From the NCBI GenBank assembly GCA_942493275.1, contig OW818687.1, positions 186,001-250,000 on the forward strand: DNA of 64,000 nucleotides, read 5' to 3'. This document shows positions 54,401 through 62,976 of the stretch, piece by piece. Every line of letters starts with the position of its first letter. The first letter of the stretch is position 1. The position numbers were made by a program, and so were the translations under genes. This DNA is from G942493275 sp942493275 (GTDB taxonomy: Bacteria; Actinomycetota; Coriobacteriia; Anaerosomatales; PHET01). Under the pieces are notes generated by a model, which had not been told where the DNA came from, did no database searches, and saw only the letters and a program-made list of their open reading frames with translations.

Positions 54401-56064
54401 GACAGCACCGCCCCCTTGTCGGCTGAGGTGACGAGCTTGGCGTAGCGGGCGAGGACGCCGGTCTTGACCCGCGGCTCAGGCTGCTGCCTCGTCGCCCGGC
54501 GGGCGGCGAGCTCGTCGTCGGACACGTGCAGGGTCAGAGTCGCCGAGTCGATGTCGACGGTGATCGAGTCGCCCTCGGCGACAAGACCGATGGGGCCGCC
54601 GGCGGCGGCTTCAGGGGCGACGTGGCCGACCGCCGGGCCCTTGGTGGCGCCGGAGAAGCGGCCGTCGGTGATGAGAGCGCAGCTGGTGGAGAGGCCCATG
54701 CCGCTGATCGCGCTCGTGGGCGTGAGCATCTCGCGCATGCCCGGCCCGCCCTTGGGGCCCTCGTTGCGGATCACTACCACGTCGCCGGCGACGATCTTGC
54801 CGCCGAGGATCGCGGTGACAGCATCCTCTTCGCACTCGAAGACGCGAGCGGGACCGCTGTGCACGCGCATCTCGGCGGGCACGGCCGACTGCTTCACGAC
54901 CGCACCGTCAGGAGCGAGGTTGCCGCGCAGCACGCGCAGGCCGCCCTCGGGGTAGTACGGATCTTCGAGGGTGTGGATCACGCGACCGTCAGCCGGGCGG
55001 GCCGCATCGGCGATCTCGCCCATCGTCCGCCCGTCCGCTGTCTTGGCGTCGCGCTCCAGGAGCCCGCCGCGGTTCAGCTCACCCATGATCGCGGGGATCC
55101 CGCCGACCGCGTACAGGTCCTCCATGTGCAGGTCGCTCGCCGGGCTGATGCGGCACAGGTTCGGCGTGCGGGCGGAGACGGCCGCCCAGTCGTCGAGCGT
55201 GACCGCCGCGTCGGCCTCGTTCGCGATTGCGGTGAGGTGCAGCACGGTGTTGGACGAGCCGCCGAAGGCCATGTCGAGCGTCATCGCGTTCTTGATGGAA
55301 GCGGCGTTCATGATCTGGCGAGCCGTGAGCCCCTCCTCGAGGAGCTCCATGACCCGCATGCCTGCACGCTTGGCCAGGCGGATTCTCTCCGAGTAGACCG
55401 CGGGAATCGTGCCGTTGCCGGGAAGGCCGATTCCGATCGCCTCGACAAGGCAGTTCATCGAGTTCGCGGTGAACAGACCCGCGCAGCTTCCGCAGGTCGG
55501 GCAGGCGCTGTCCTCAAGCGCCCGCAGCTCTTCCTCGGACATCGAGCCCGCGTTGACCTTGCCCACCGCGGTGAAGACGGTGTCGAGGTCGACGGCCTCA
55601 CCCGTGGGTCCCCTGCCGGCGAGCATCGGACCGCCCGAGATGACCACTGTGGGCATATCGAGTCGCGCGGCGGCCATGAGCATGCCAGGGATGACCTTGT
55701 CGCAGTTGGGAATCATGACGACCGCGTCAAAGGCGTGCGCCCGGACCACGATCTCGACGGAGTCGGCGATGACTTCGCGGCTGACCAGCGAGTAGCGCAT
55801 GCCCTCGTGGTTCATCGCGATTCCGTCGCACACGCCGATGGTCGACACCTCGAGCGGCGTGCCGCCGGCCATGTAGACGCCCGCCTTCACGGCTTCGGCG
55901 ACCTTGTCGAGCATGAGGTGACCGGGGATGACCTCGTTGGCCGAGTTGACGATGGCCACAAGGGGCCGCGAAATCTCTTCGTCGGTGAGTCCGTCAGCCT
56001 TGAGCAGGCTGCGATGAGGCGCCTTGGACAGGCCGCCCTTCATTCTCTCGCTCGCATACGCCAT
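54397..56064 (-). CDS. ilvD: dihydroxy-acid dehydratase
   Basis: Third step of valine and isoleucine synthesis. A 555-residue iron-sulphur enzyme with IPNCDKVIPGMLMA and ACPTCGSCAGLFTANSMNCL holding the cluster cysteines, and GRFSGATKGPAVGHVAPEA near the C-terminus. ATG at 56064 has GGAAGG about 7 bases upstream. It is the first gene of the ilv-ser-leu operon. A 440-base leader carrying a T-box riboswitch lies in front of it. Confidence 0.96.
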   Translation of the reverse strand: MAYASERMKGGLSKAPHRSLLKADGLTDEEISRPLVAIVNSANEVIPGHLMLDKVAEAVKAGVYMAGGTPLEVSTIGVCDGIAMNHEGMRYSLVSREVIADSVEIVVRAHAFDAVVMIPNCDKVIPGMLMAAARLDMPTVVISGGPMLAGRGPTGEAVDLDTVFTAVGKVNAGSMSEEELRALEDSACPTCGSCAGLFTANSMNCLVEAIGIGLPGNGTIPAVYSERIRLAKRAGMRVMELLEEGLTARQIMNAASIKNAMTLDMAFGGSSNTVLHLTAIANEADAAVTLDDWAAVSARTPNLCRISPASDLHMEDLYAVGGIPAIMGELNRGGLLERDAKTADGRTMGEIADAARPADGRVIHTLEDPYYPEGGLRVLRGNLAPDGAVVKQSAVPAEMRVHSGPARVFECEEDAVTAILGGKIVAGDVVVIRNEGPKGGPGMREMLTPTSAISGMGLSTSCALITDGRFSGATKGPAVGHVAPEAAAGGPIGLVAEGDSITVDIDSATLTLHVSDDELAARRATRQQPEPRVKTGVLARYAKLVTSADKGAVLS

Positions 56065-56164
56065 AGTGCGCCTTCCGTCCGGGGGACGGGGCAGCCGAGG
56101 CGCCGCACGCTGAGTGTATGCCGAGGCGCAGAGGCGCCCGCGGCGAGTGAGTCGACGTGGCCCG

Positions 56165-56490
56165 AAAGACGAAACTACCGCGAGCGCGCATGCTCACGCC
56201 CCGCGCCGGGACGAGAGACGTGCTCCCGCGGTACCACCCCGCTTGGCGCATACGTTCCGACGTCGCCGAAGCGACGCGCGGGCGATGCGCCCACTCGTGC
56301 GGCAGGTAACGGATGCCACCGACCCGGCCTACTTGTGCCGGCGGCCTGCGAAGGTCGTTCGCGCGAGAGACCGCCGGATCGTTCTTCCGGGTGGCTCGGG
56401 GGCCAGTTTCGAGACGTCCTGCGTCGGGCTTCCACCGTGACCCGACTCTCTGGAGCGAGGATTAGCCTCTACTCTTCCCCTTCAAAGCCG
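56165..56490 (-). promoter_or_regulatory. T-box riboswitch, leucine type, upstream of ilvD
   Basis: The T-box core GGGGTGGTACCGCGGGAG is on the minus strand at 56223-56240. The Stem I landmarks are present in order: GAGTA (56470-56474), then AGAGAG with GGTGGAAGCCC, then CTCGAAACTGG. By analogy with the glyQS leader (GAA-A-specifier-purine), the specifier is CTG (56404-56406), a leucine codon. The T-box UGGU would pair with an ACCA tRNA end, as tRNA-Leu has A73. The rest of the 524-base gap between genes holds the promoter (56517-56545) and about 100 bases before ilvD with a CCGTCC/GGACGG hairpin. Low leucine-tRNA charging should raise operon expression. Confidence 0.88.
56166..56198 (-). terminator. 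possible attenuator hairpin at the end of the T-box leader
   Basis: On the minus strand CGTGAGC (56198-56192) pairs with GCTCGCG (56185-56179) over 7 bp with one wobble, followed by GTAGTTTCGTCTTTC. It lies just downstream of the T-box core, where the regulated terminator is expected. The U-tract is broken, so the exact mechanism (attenuation or other) is uncertain. Confidence 0.45.
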
Positions 56491-56516
56491 ATAACGCTGT
56501 GCAGTTGTAGGTCGCG

Positions 56517-56545
56517 AGTATACGCATGGCCGTGTATACCCGCAA
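56517..56545 (-). promoter_or_regulatory. sigma-70 promoter of the T-box / ilvD operon
   Basis: TTGCGG (56540-56545), 17-base spacer, TATACT (56517-56522) on the minus strand. Transcription would start at about 56508-56510, 35 bases before the GAGTA of Stem I. Position and spacing fit well, and the site lies right after the previous gene's stop. Confidence 0.7.
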
Positions 56546-56588
56546 GGAACTGCGTCCGAATCCGATAGAACGAGCAGAGCCGGACGCT

Positions 56589-57740
56589 CTAGGGCTCCGC
56601 CCCGGTCACCACAGGCGTGCGCCTGCTGCCGTCGGGCCGCACCGAGACGAGCACCGTCGGCTCACCCTGGAAGTAGTTGCCCTCGATCATGAAGATGGCG
56701 TCTCCCTTGGCGTTCCATCCGCGCACATAACCGTCACGGCGTTGGGAGAGCCGAACCTCGCTTCCGCCGCTCGCAGGAAGGACGCTGATGCGCGAGTAGC
56801 CATCGTCACCGGTGGCCGCTGCGACGACGCGCGTGCCGTCGGGTGAAAGTGACAGACCCGTCCAGGTCGACTCGGCATCGCCTGATGGCGCGCCTCGCAA
56901 GGAGCGAGCCGCACGCCCGCCAAGGTCGGTCGAGACGATACCGGCCCCCGACGGGCCGTCTACGGCGATGAACATGCGGTTGTTGCCGGCGGCCACCGCT
57001 GTCGGAAAGCCAGTGACCGAGACGGTCTTGAACGAGCCGCCGTTCTCGGAGACGAGGACGTGGCCTGCGGTCTTCCCCGGCGCGAACCCTCCGTCGGGCG
57101 GTCGCACAACCACCACACGCCCGTCGGGAGAGACCGATACGGCGGACCCGGCGGCGATCCGGCGGGGGCTGCCCCCGTCGGCTTCCACTCGCCAGACCTC
57201 GAACTTGGAACCGCCGACCGCCTTCACGAACAGCGCGCCGTCGGAGTCGGGCTCCCATACCGGCGGCGAGACCTCAGCCGGGCCGACGGCCGTCCGCTTG
57301 CCCGATCCCACGTCGACCAACTCGAGGTTGGGACCGTTGACGACGGCGAGCGTCATGCCGTTCGGCGACAGGCTGTAGGCGCCGATGGCGCTGCCCGATA
57401 CGACCTTCTTCGAGGGCGTGCCGTCCTCGTCCGCAACGTACACCGTGGCGCCGACGCGAAACGCGATCCTGGGCGCCCGAACGACGGCCGCCGGGCTGTT
57501 GCCGTCACCCGCACCGCCGCTTCCCTCTACAGAGGGCGTAGGTGTAGCCACGGGTGCGGGCAGTGTTGCCTCGGCTGTGGGCTCCGCCGGCTCGATGCGC
57601 CCCTGCTTCGTCGGCTCGCCGGCAGGCCGGTTGGTGGCCCACACGACGATCGCGATGACGACGACGCCGAGAAGTCCGCACGCGACCGCGAAGGCGATCT
57701 TGGCCGCCCGCGCCTTCCCGTCCGGAATCTCGACCGTCAC
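56589..57740 (-). CDS. membrane-anchored TolB/WD40-like beta-propeller protein
   Basis: A 383-residue protein with an N-terminal anchor helix (residues 13-35), a Pro/Thr-rich linker (to about residue 85), and a propeller of about six blades with SPNGMTLAVV, SVSPDGRVVVV and LSLSPDGTRVVAAA. It is a TolB-C/PD40-like extracytoplasmic domain. GTG start at 57740 with GCGGAG upstream, 17 bases after the isocitrate dehydrogenase stop. No enzyme motif was recognised. Last gene of the leuC2 operon. Confidence 0.75.
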   Translation of the reverse strand: MTVEIPDGKARAAKIAFAVACGLLGVVVIAIVVWATNRPAGEPTKQGRIEPAEPTAEATLPAPVATPTPSVEGSGGAGDGNSPAAVVRAPRIAFRVGATVYVADEDGTPSKKVVSGSAIGAYSLSPNGMTLAVVNGPNLELVDVGSGKRTAVGPAEVSPPVWEPDSDGALFVKAVGGSKFEVWRVEADGGSPRRIAAGSAVSVSPDGRVVVVRPPDGGFAPGKTAGHVLVSENGGSFKTVSVTGFPTAVAAGNNRMFIAVDGPSGAGIVSTDLGGRAARSLRGAPSGDAESTWTGLSLSPDGTRVVAAATGDDGYSRISVLPASGGSEVRLSQRRDGYVRGWNAKGDAIFMIEGNYFQGEPTVLVSVRPDGSRRTPVVTGAEP

Positions 57741-57757
57741 CGCCGGCTCCGCGAGAC

Positions 57758-58849
57758 CTAGATCTGCTCGATAAGGGCGTCGGCGTACGCCTGCGTACCT
57801 ACCGCACCCTCAGTGGATCCGGTGTTCGAGCGCTTGACGTCGTAGGTGACCTTCTCGCCCTTGCCGATGACCGTACGGACGGCATTGAGCACGCGGTCGG
57901 CGGCGTCCTGCTCGCCGAGGTGCTTGAGCATCAGCATCGCCGAGAGGATCTCTGCGGTCGGGTTGGCCATGTCCTTGCCCGCGTACTTGGGCGCCGAGCC
58001 GTGAACGGGCTCGAAGACCGCGCAGTCGGTGCCGATATTGGCGCCCATCGCGATACCCAGACCGCCGATAAGCCCGGCCGAGAGGTCCGAGATGATGTCG
58101 CCATAGAGGTTCGGAAGCACGAGCACGTCCCACCACTCGGGATGCAGCACGAGCTGCATGCACGTGGCGTCGACGATGTAGTCCTCGAACTCGATGCCCG
58201 AATCCTTGTACTCCTCGGCGACTTCGCGCGCGACCTTCAGGAACAAGCCGTCGCTCATCTTGAGGATGTTTGCCTTGTGGACGGCCGTGACCTTCTTGCG
58301 GCCGTTGGCGATCGCGTAGTCGAATGCGTAGCGCACGATGCGCTCAGTGCCCGTGATCGAGATGGGCTTGAGCGACAGGCCCGAGTCGGGGCGGATGATG
58401 CCTGCGCCGCGGTCGGCGGCGAACTTGATGAGGTCGGCAGCGTCCTGTGAGCCCTGCTCGAACTCGATGCCGGCGTAGAGGTCCTCGGTGTTCTCGCGCA
58501 CGATGACGATGTCGATGTCGTCGTAGCGGGCGCCTGAGCCCGGAATCGAGAACGCGGGACGCAGGCACGCGTAGAGATCGAGCTCCTTGCGGATGGCGAC
58601 GTTCACGCTGCGGAAGCCGGTACCCACGGGAGTGGTGATCGGGCCCTTGATCGCGACCTTGTTCTTGCGGATCGAGTCGAGCGTGGACTCCGGCAGCGGC
58701 GTGCCGAACTTGTCGATGACGTCGGCGCCCGCCTCGGCGATCTCCCACTCGATGTCGACGCCGGTCGCTTCGACGACGCGTGTCATGGCGCGCGTGAGCT
58801 CAGGACCGATTCCGTCGCCGGGGATGAGCGTGACAGTGTGCTTGGCCAT
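57758..58849 (-). CDS. icd: isocitrate dehydrogenase with NADP-type cofactor residues
   Basis: A 363-residue beta-decarboxylating dehydrogenase. Substrate helix: FRSVNVAIRKELDLYACLRP, where Ser81 and Asn83 match the isocitrate-specific Ser/Asn, unlike LeuB. Cofactor site: HGSAPKYAGKD (Lys288, Tyr289) with Tyr336 and Arg340 in VTYDVKR, the four positions linked to NADP+ use in E. coli enzyme numbering (344, 345, 391, 395). The short overall form resembles NAD-type enzymes, so cofactor needs testing. ATG at 58849 follows GGAGG by 9 bases. Shares an operon with a second leuCD pair, suggesting citrate to 2-oxoglutarate. Confidence 0.9.
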   Translation of the reverse strand: MAKHTVTLIPGDGIGPELTRAMTRVVEATGVDIEWEIAEAGADVIDKFGTPLPESTLDSIRKNKVAIKGPITTPVGTGFRSVNVAIRKELDLYACLRPAFSIPGSGARYDDIDIVIVRENTEDLYAGIEFEQGSQDAADLIKFAADRGAGIIRPDSGLSLKPISITGTERIVRYAFDYAIANGRKKVTAVHKANILKMSDGLFLKVAREVAEEYKDSGIEFEDYIVDATCMQLVLHPEWWDVLVLPNLYGDIISDLSAGLIGGLGIAMGANIGTDCAVFEPVHGSAPKYAGKDMANPTAEILSAMLMLKHLGEQDAADRVLNAVRTVIGKGEKVTYDVKRSNTGSTEGAVGTQAYADALIEQI

Positions 58850-58965
58850 CTGGATATTCCTCCTGGAAGTTCGTGGGCAGGCCCTACGTTCTCGCCTGCG
58901 AACAGTCATGACGCATCAGCAGAACGCGATTGTACGCGCGCGGCGTGCTTCGAACAAACCGAGAA

Positions 58966-60276
58966 TCACACGCTATTTGACCCACCTCGGGCGGCCAGCC
59001 GGCTGCTCACGAACAGATACACGCCGATCGCCCCCGCTGCTGCGCACACGATCATCGCCGGCATCGCGAGGAACATGTAGCGCTCGTTCAGGCGGCTGCT
59101 GAAGTGCACTCCCATAACGTATATGGGCGTGAGCAGCGGAATCACCAGGCGAGGTGAGCGTCTGACGAAGAACACGGCGGCGAAGTAGGCCAGCACGATG
59201 AAGTGCTGATAGAACTTCGCGAGTTGCATCGACACGAGAAACGGCTGACCCAGAACGCTCGCTTCGAAGTCACTGAAGGCTATGCGCTGCTCGTCGTAGT
59301 GTGTCGCGTTCTCGAACAGGATGTCGAGCGGAGCTATCCACGGTTCCCACACAGAGGTCCACGCGACGCTGACCCGCTGCTGTAGTCCGCTCGCGGCGTC
59401 AAACGGCTCCTCGTAGCCCGGGGCCGCCGGTACGAGCTGCCCGTTGTCTCGAACAAGCTCGGTGCGAAGCGGAACGAAAGTGCCGATGACCGAGGCGTTC
59501 CGAACCCACCAGGGCGCAAACACCAGCACCACGCCGGCAGCGGCGACCGCAACAAGCATCAGCGCCCGCTTGGGGGACTCGAGCCTGCGCACCAGTGCGT
59601 AAGCAGCCGGGATGAGCACCCACATCGACATCGCGGGCCGCACCATCACGACCGCGGCGGTCACGAGTCCGATGGCGAGCGCACCACGCCAGGTTCGTTG
59701 CGCGTCGGCCCGGGTGAATCGGATGCAGAGATACAGCTGGATAGCGATCAGCATGACACCAAGCGACTCCGCGAGAGCGACGGTGGCCGCCCAGGGGAAG
59801 CTGGCGCTCAGCGCAGCGAGCACTCCCGCCACAAGGCCCATGCGCCTGCCGCCGAGCTCGCGACCGGTGAGGGCGATGAAGCCGACTGCCACCAGACCGA
59901 AGCACAGCTGAACGCCCACCAAAAGTGGGTGCGCCTGCTTCACCGCCTCCACGACGTCACCTTGTCCCGATCCGGTCACGGCGTACAGACCGGCGAGGAA
60001 CACGATGTGTCCGGGTGTGACGCGGGCGTTTGCGACCATCTCGGTACCCGGCAACTCGGGCGAGAGCGCGAACATGCCGTCGCGCAGCAGACGCTGGGCG
60101 CTCATGATGTAGGTGTAAGCGTCGTGAATGGCTGGCGGCGTGGGGTACGTCGAGAGAACCAAACCGAAGACGATGACCGCCACGCCGAGCGCGATCAGGA
60201 TGTCATAGTTCGAGTCAAACCACGTGGGCGCTGGGCGAGCCGCCTTGCGTGTCGCCTTGCTTCGGCGCTTTGCCAA
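58966..60276 (-). CDS. GT-C-like polytopic membrane protein (glycosyltransferase-like)
   Basis: About 436 residues with roughly 11 membrane segments after a basic N-tail. The first external loop is PAIHDAYTYIMSAQRLL, an acidic-residue motif like that of GT-C mannosyl/arabinosyl transferases, and the late helices read NERYMFLAMPAMIVC. No specific family can be named. TTG at 60276 is the start best fitting the spacing from the upstream stop (60291); an earlier in-frame start at 60324 would overlap the HEAT gene. It sits oddly between TCA-type genes. Confidence 0.6.
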   Translation of the reverse strand: MAKRRSKATRKAARPAPTWFDSNYDILIALGVAVIVFGLVLSTYPTPPAIHDAYTYIMSAQRLLRDGMFALSPELPGTEMVANARVTPGHIVFLAGLYAVTGSGQGDVVEAVKQAHPLLVGVQLCFGLVAVGFIALTGRELGGRRMGLVAGVLAALSASFPWAATVALAESLGVMLIAIQLYLCIRFTRADAQRTWRGALAIGLVTAAVVMVRPAMSMWVLIPAAYALVRRLESPKRALMLVAVAAAGVVLVFAPWWVRNASVIGTFVPLRTELVRDNGQLVPAAPGYEEPFDAASGLQQRVSVAWTSVWEPWIAPLDILFENATHYDEQRIAFSDFEASVLGQPFLVSMQLAKFYQHFIVLAYFAAVFFVRRSPRLVIPLLTPIYVMGVHFSSRLNERYMFLAMPAMIVCAAAGAIGVYLFVSSRLAARGGSNSV

Positions 60277-60290
60277 CCCCGTCCCCGTTT

Positions 60291-60935
60291 CTACTTCTTC
60301 TTGCCGCGCTTCTTGGGCGCACACTCGACGATACGAGCGGCCCTGCGCTTAAGCAGGCCCTTCGCGTTCTCGGCATCGAACGTCATGAGCTCAGCCGCTG
60401 CGATCTTCACTTCATCGGAAGCATGCCCGCAGACCATGCGGTAGACACCCGACAGCATCGAGATGAACTCGGGATCACCGTGGTAGCAGCGAATCGCCTC
60501 GGCCACCAGCGGCCACACGCGCTCCGAGCGCTTCGCGGTGGTCGCACCGTAGGTCGTGAGTAGCCTGAACGCCGCGAGCCGGACCACGCCGGACTCCTCA
60601 TCGTGCAGCGCGGTCTCGGTGCCCTCAAGCGCCTTGTCCACCAGGCGCGCGTCGACCGGAACGAGCTTCTCGAACGCGCCGAGCACCTCCCAGCGAGTCT
60701 GCGACTCGGGACGGTGAAGCGTGTCCGCGAGCTGTTCGGCGTACGGCTTGAGCAGTGCGGGCTCGTCGACCGCCACCTCGTTGACGACGCTTGCCGAGAA
60801 CTGTCGCATGCGGCGGTCCTCGCCGGAAAGCGCGGACACGACCTCGCCCAGAACGGCGGGGTCCTCGATGGCGCGCATAGCGACCTCGTGCTTGTCGTCG
60901 CCGGGCGCGAAACTCGGTACGGTCTCCTCGGCCAT
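60291..60935 (-). CDS. HEAT-repeat-like helical protein
   Basis: A 214-residue all-helical protein of repeated helix pairs about 30-38 residues long, resembling HEAT repeats (EPALLKPYAEQLADTLHRP, VDARLVDKALEGTETALH, SGVVRLAAFRLLTTYGAT), ending in a basic KKRGKKK tail. Such proteins are usually protein-binding scaffolds. ATG at 60935 has AAGGAG 6 bases upstream. It is 34 bases after the second leuD. No known function. Confidence 0.7.
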   Translation of the reverse strand: MAEETVPSFAPGDDKHEVAMRAIEDPAVLGEVVSALSGEDRRMRQFSASVVNEVAVDEPALLKPYAEQLADTLHRPESQTRWEVLGAFEKLVPVDARLVDKALEGTETALHDEESGVVRLAAFRLLTTYGATTAKRSERVWPLVAEAIRCYHGDPEFISMLSGVYRMVCGHASDEVKIAAAELMTFDAENAKGLLKRRAARIVECAPKKRGKKK

Positions 60936-60969
60936 GCTGACTCCTTTTCGCGCCACTGCGCGGATGGTG

Positions 60970-61470
60970 CTACAGGTTGAAACCGCCGTGCTTCTTGAAG
61001 TGTTCCACCAGACCGCCGTCTTCGAGCAGCTGTGCCATGACCGGCGGCAGCGGCGGGAACGGGATGTCGGTGCCCTTGGTGACGTTCTTGACCACGCCGC
61101 TCTGCAGGTCGATCGAGAGCTCGTCACCGTCATCGATGAGGTCGGTGTCGCACTCGATGACCGGAAGCCCGGTGTTGATCGCGTTGCGATAGAAGATGCG
61201 GGCGAAGCCCTTTGCGAGCACCGCCTTTGTGTTGCTGTGGATCAGCACCAGCGGAGCCTGCTCGCGGCTCGAGCCCATACCGAAGTTCTTGCCGGCGACA
61301 AGGAAGCCGCCCTCGGGGCTCACCTTGTTGAAGTACTCGGGGTCGAGTTCCTCCATGGCGTGCACCGCCATCGCGGTCATGTCGTTGGACTTGAACTTGT
61401 ACTTGCCGCTGATGATGTAGTCGGTGTTGATGTCGTCGCCGTACTTGAAGGCCTTGGCCTGCATAGTCAT
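60970..61470 (-). CDS. LeuD-like isomerase small subunit (second copy, probable aconitase/IPMI type)
   Basis: A 166-residue small subunit. It differs from the first LeuD in its specificity loop (GKYKFKSND instead of ARYLNTSDP) and in NFGMGSSREQAP instead of NFGCGSSREHAP. The motif ARIFYRNAINTGLPVIECD is kept. The loop is where methanogen homoaconitase and isopropylmalate isomerase small subunits differ, so substrate specificity may be changed. ATG at 61470 has GAGGGAG 7 bases upstream. It is paired with the second leuC, 26 bases upstream, and lies in an operon with isocitrate dehydrogenase. Confidence 0.86.
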   Translation of the reverse strand: MTMQAKAFKYGDDINTDYIISGKYKFKSNDMTAMAVHAMEELDPEYFNKVSPEGGFLVAGKNFGMGSSREQAPLVLIHSNTKAVLAKGFARIFYRNAINTGLPVIECDTDLIDDGDELSIDLQSGVVKNVTKGTDIPFPPLPPVMAQLLEDGGLVEHFKKHGGFNL

Positions 61471-61496
61471 ATGGTTACTCCCTCGTTCCTCGTCGC

Positions 61497-62756
61497 CTAG
61501 CCGAAGTACTTGCGCGGGTCGGTGATCTTGCCCTCGATGACCGACGCGGCAACAGTGGCAGGGCTGCCGAGGTAGATGAAGGCGTTGCTGTTGCCCATGC
61601 GGCCCTTGAAGTTGCGGTTCGCGGTCGAGATGACGTTCTCGCCGTCGCTCGGCACTCCGTTGTGAGTACCCACGCACGGACCGCAGCCCGGCGTGACGAG
61701 CGCGGCGCCGGCGGCGACGAGCGTCTGGATGTAGCCGGCCTCGATGGCGTCGAGCAGGATCTGCCTCGACGCGGGAGCCACGACGAAGCGCACGTCCGGG
61801 TGGACCTTGCGGCCCTCGAGGATCTTGGCGGCGATCGCCAGGTCCTCGAGACGCCCGTTGGTGCAGGTGCCGAGAACGCCCTCGGCGATCGGGGTGCCCT
61901 CCACCTCTTCGATCGGTGAGACGTTGTCGACAGCGTGCGGCTTGGCGATCTGCGGGCCGATCGTGCTCGCGTCGAGCACGAGTTCCTTGGCGTAGACGGC
62001 GTCTGCGTCGGGGCTCTGAGGGCTCGGCACCTTCTCGCCGCGACCGTCGAACCACGCGAGCGTCTTGTCGTCGGCCTTCATGAGGCCGGCCTTGGCGCCG
62101 ACCTCGATGGCCATGTTGCTGATCGTCATGCGGGCCTCGACCGACAGGTCGTCGATGACGGGACCGTGGAACTCGATAGCCTCGTAGGTCGCGCCATCCA
62201 CGCCGATCTGGCCGGCGAGGTACAGGATGAGGTCCTTGGAGAACACGCCCGGCTGAAGCTCGCCCTCGTAGGTGACCTTCATGGTGTCCGGCACCTTGAA
62301 CCACAGCTTGCCTGACGCCATCGCCGCGGCACCGTCGGTCGAGCCGACGCCGGTGGAGAACACGTTGATCGCACCGTAGGTGCAGGTATGCGAGTCGCAG
62401 CCGACCATCAGGTCGCCCGCGACGACGTGGCCCTTCTCGGGGATGAGCTGGTGACACACGCCCTCGCCCACGTCATAGACGGTGCACCCGGTTCGCTTGC
62501 CGAACTCGCGCATGATGGTGTGCAGCGCCGAGACGCCCTCGATGGGGCTCGGCGAGCTGTGGTCCATGACAACCGCGACCTTGGCGGGGTCGAACACCTT
62601 CGTGACGCCCATGTTCTCGAGCGCGCGAATGGCCAGCGGCGAGGTGCCGTCCTGGCCCATCACGAAGTCGACGTCGGCGACGACGATGTCTCCGGCACGA
62701 GCGTCGGTGCCGGAATGGTTGCTGAAGATCTTCTCGGCGATGGTCTTACCGGATAT
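61497..62756 (-). CDS. LeuC/HacA-like isomerase large subunit (second copy, probable aconitase/IPMI type)
   Basis: About 419 residues, iron-sulphur cysteines at 298 (GTCTNGR), 358 and 361 (GCGPC), with GCDSHTCTYGAINVFSTGVG and RGMKx-type region GRMGNSN. The N-terminus must include SGKTIAEKIFSNHSG. The ribosome site GGGAGG is followed in frame only by CTG, ATT and ATA before that sequence, with no ATG, GTG or TTG, so the start is non-canonical: ATA at 62756 (9-base spacing) or ATT at 62762 (3-base spacing). It shares an operon with LeuD2, a HEAT protein and isocitrate dehydrogenase, pointing to citrate isomerisation. Confidence 0.88.
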   Translation of the reverse strand: MSGKTIAEKIFSNHSGTDARAGDIVVADVDFVMGQDGTSPLAIRALENMGVTKVFDPAKVAVVMDHSSPSPIEGVSALHTIMREFGKRTGCTVYDVGEGVCHQLIPEKGHVVAGDLMVGCDSHTCTYGAINVFSTGVGSTDGAAAMASGKLWFKVPDTMKVTYEGELQPGVFSKDLILYLAGQIGVDGATYEAIEFHGPVIDDLSVEARMTISNMAIEVGAKAGLMKADDKTLAWFDGRGEKVPSPQSPDADAVYAKELVLDASTIGPQIAKPHAVDNVSPIEEVEGTPIAEGVLGTCTNGRLEDLAIAAKILEGRKVHPDVRFVVAPASRQILLDAIEAGYIQTLVAAGAALVTPGCGPCVGTHNGVPSDGENVISTANRNFKGRMGNSNAFIYLGSPATVAASVIEGKITDPRKYFG

Positions 62757-62841
62757 CGGAATCAGCCTCCCTGTACGCTTACTGACGGTACTCGTACTCG
62801 ACCACGTGAACGACAGCCGAGAGCGTTGCGATGCGGTATGC

Positions 62842-62858
62842 CCGCGCGAAAAGCGCGG
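62842..62858 (-). promoter_or_regulatory. leader hairpin upstream of the second leuC
   Basis: CCGCGC and GCGCGG flank a 5-base loop in the leader, about 15 bases after the predicted transcription start of the leuC2 operon. Role unknown; could stabilise the mRNA 5' end. Confidence 0.35.
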
Positions 62859-62871
62859 ACAGCGAACGACT

Positions 62872-62900
62872 ATTGTACGCCACGAGGCAAGACGTGTCAG
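62872..62900 (-). promoter_or_regulatory. sigma-70 promoter of the leuC2-leuD2-icd operon
   Basis: CTGACA (62895-62900) and TACAAT (62872-62877) on the minus strand with a 17-base spacer, each one base from consensus. It lies in the 214-base divergent gap with acuC, about 100 bases upstream of the leuC2 ribosome site. Confidence 0.75.
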
Positions 62901-62976
62901 GGGCGCCTTTTGATGCATGGTGGCGCGTACGGGCATGTGCTACACAGGTATCGGCACATGCGGAAAAGGTGATCAC

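Noticed and set aside
60970..62457. Frame that would extend LeuD2 through the LeuC2 region
   Set aside because: The extra part is antisense-like and out of frame with LeuC2; the ATG at 61470 has a good ribosome site.
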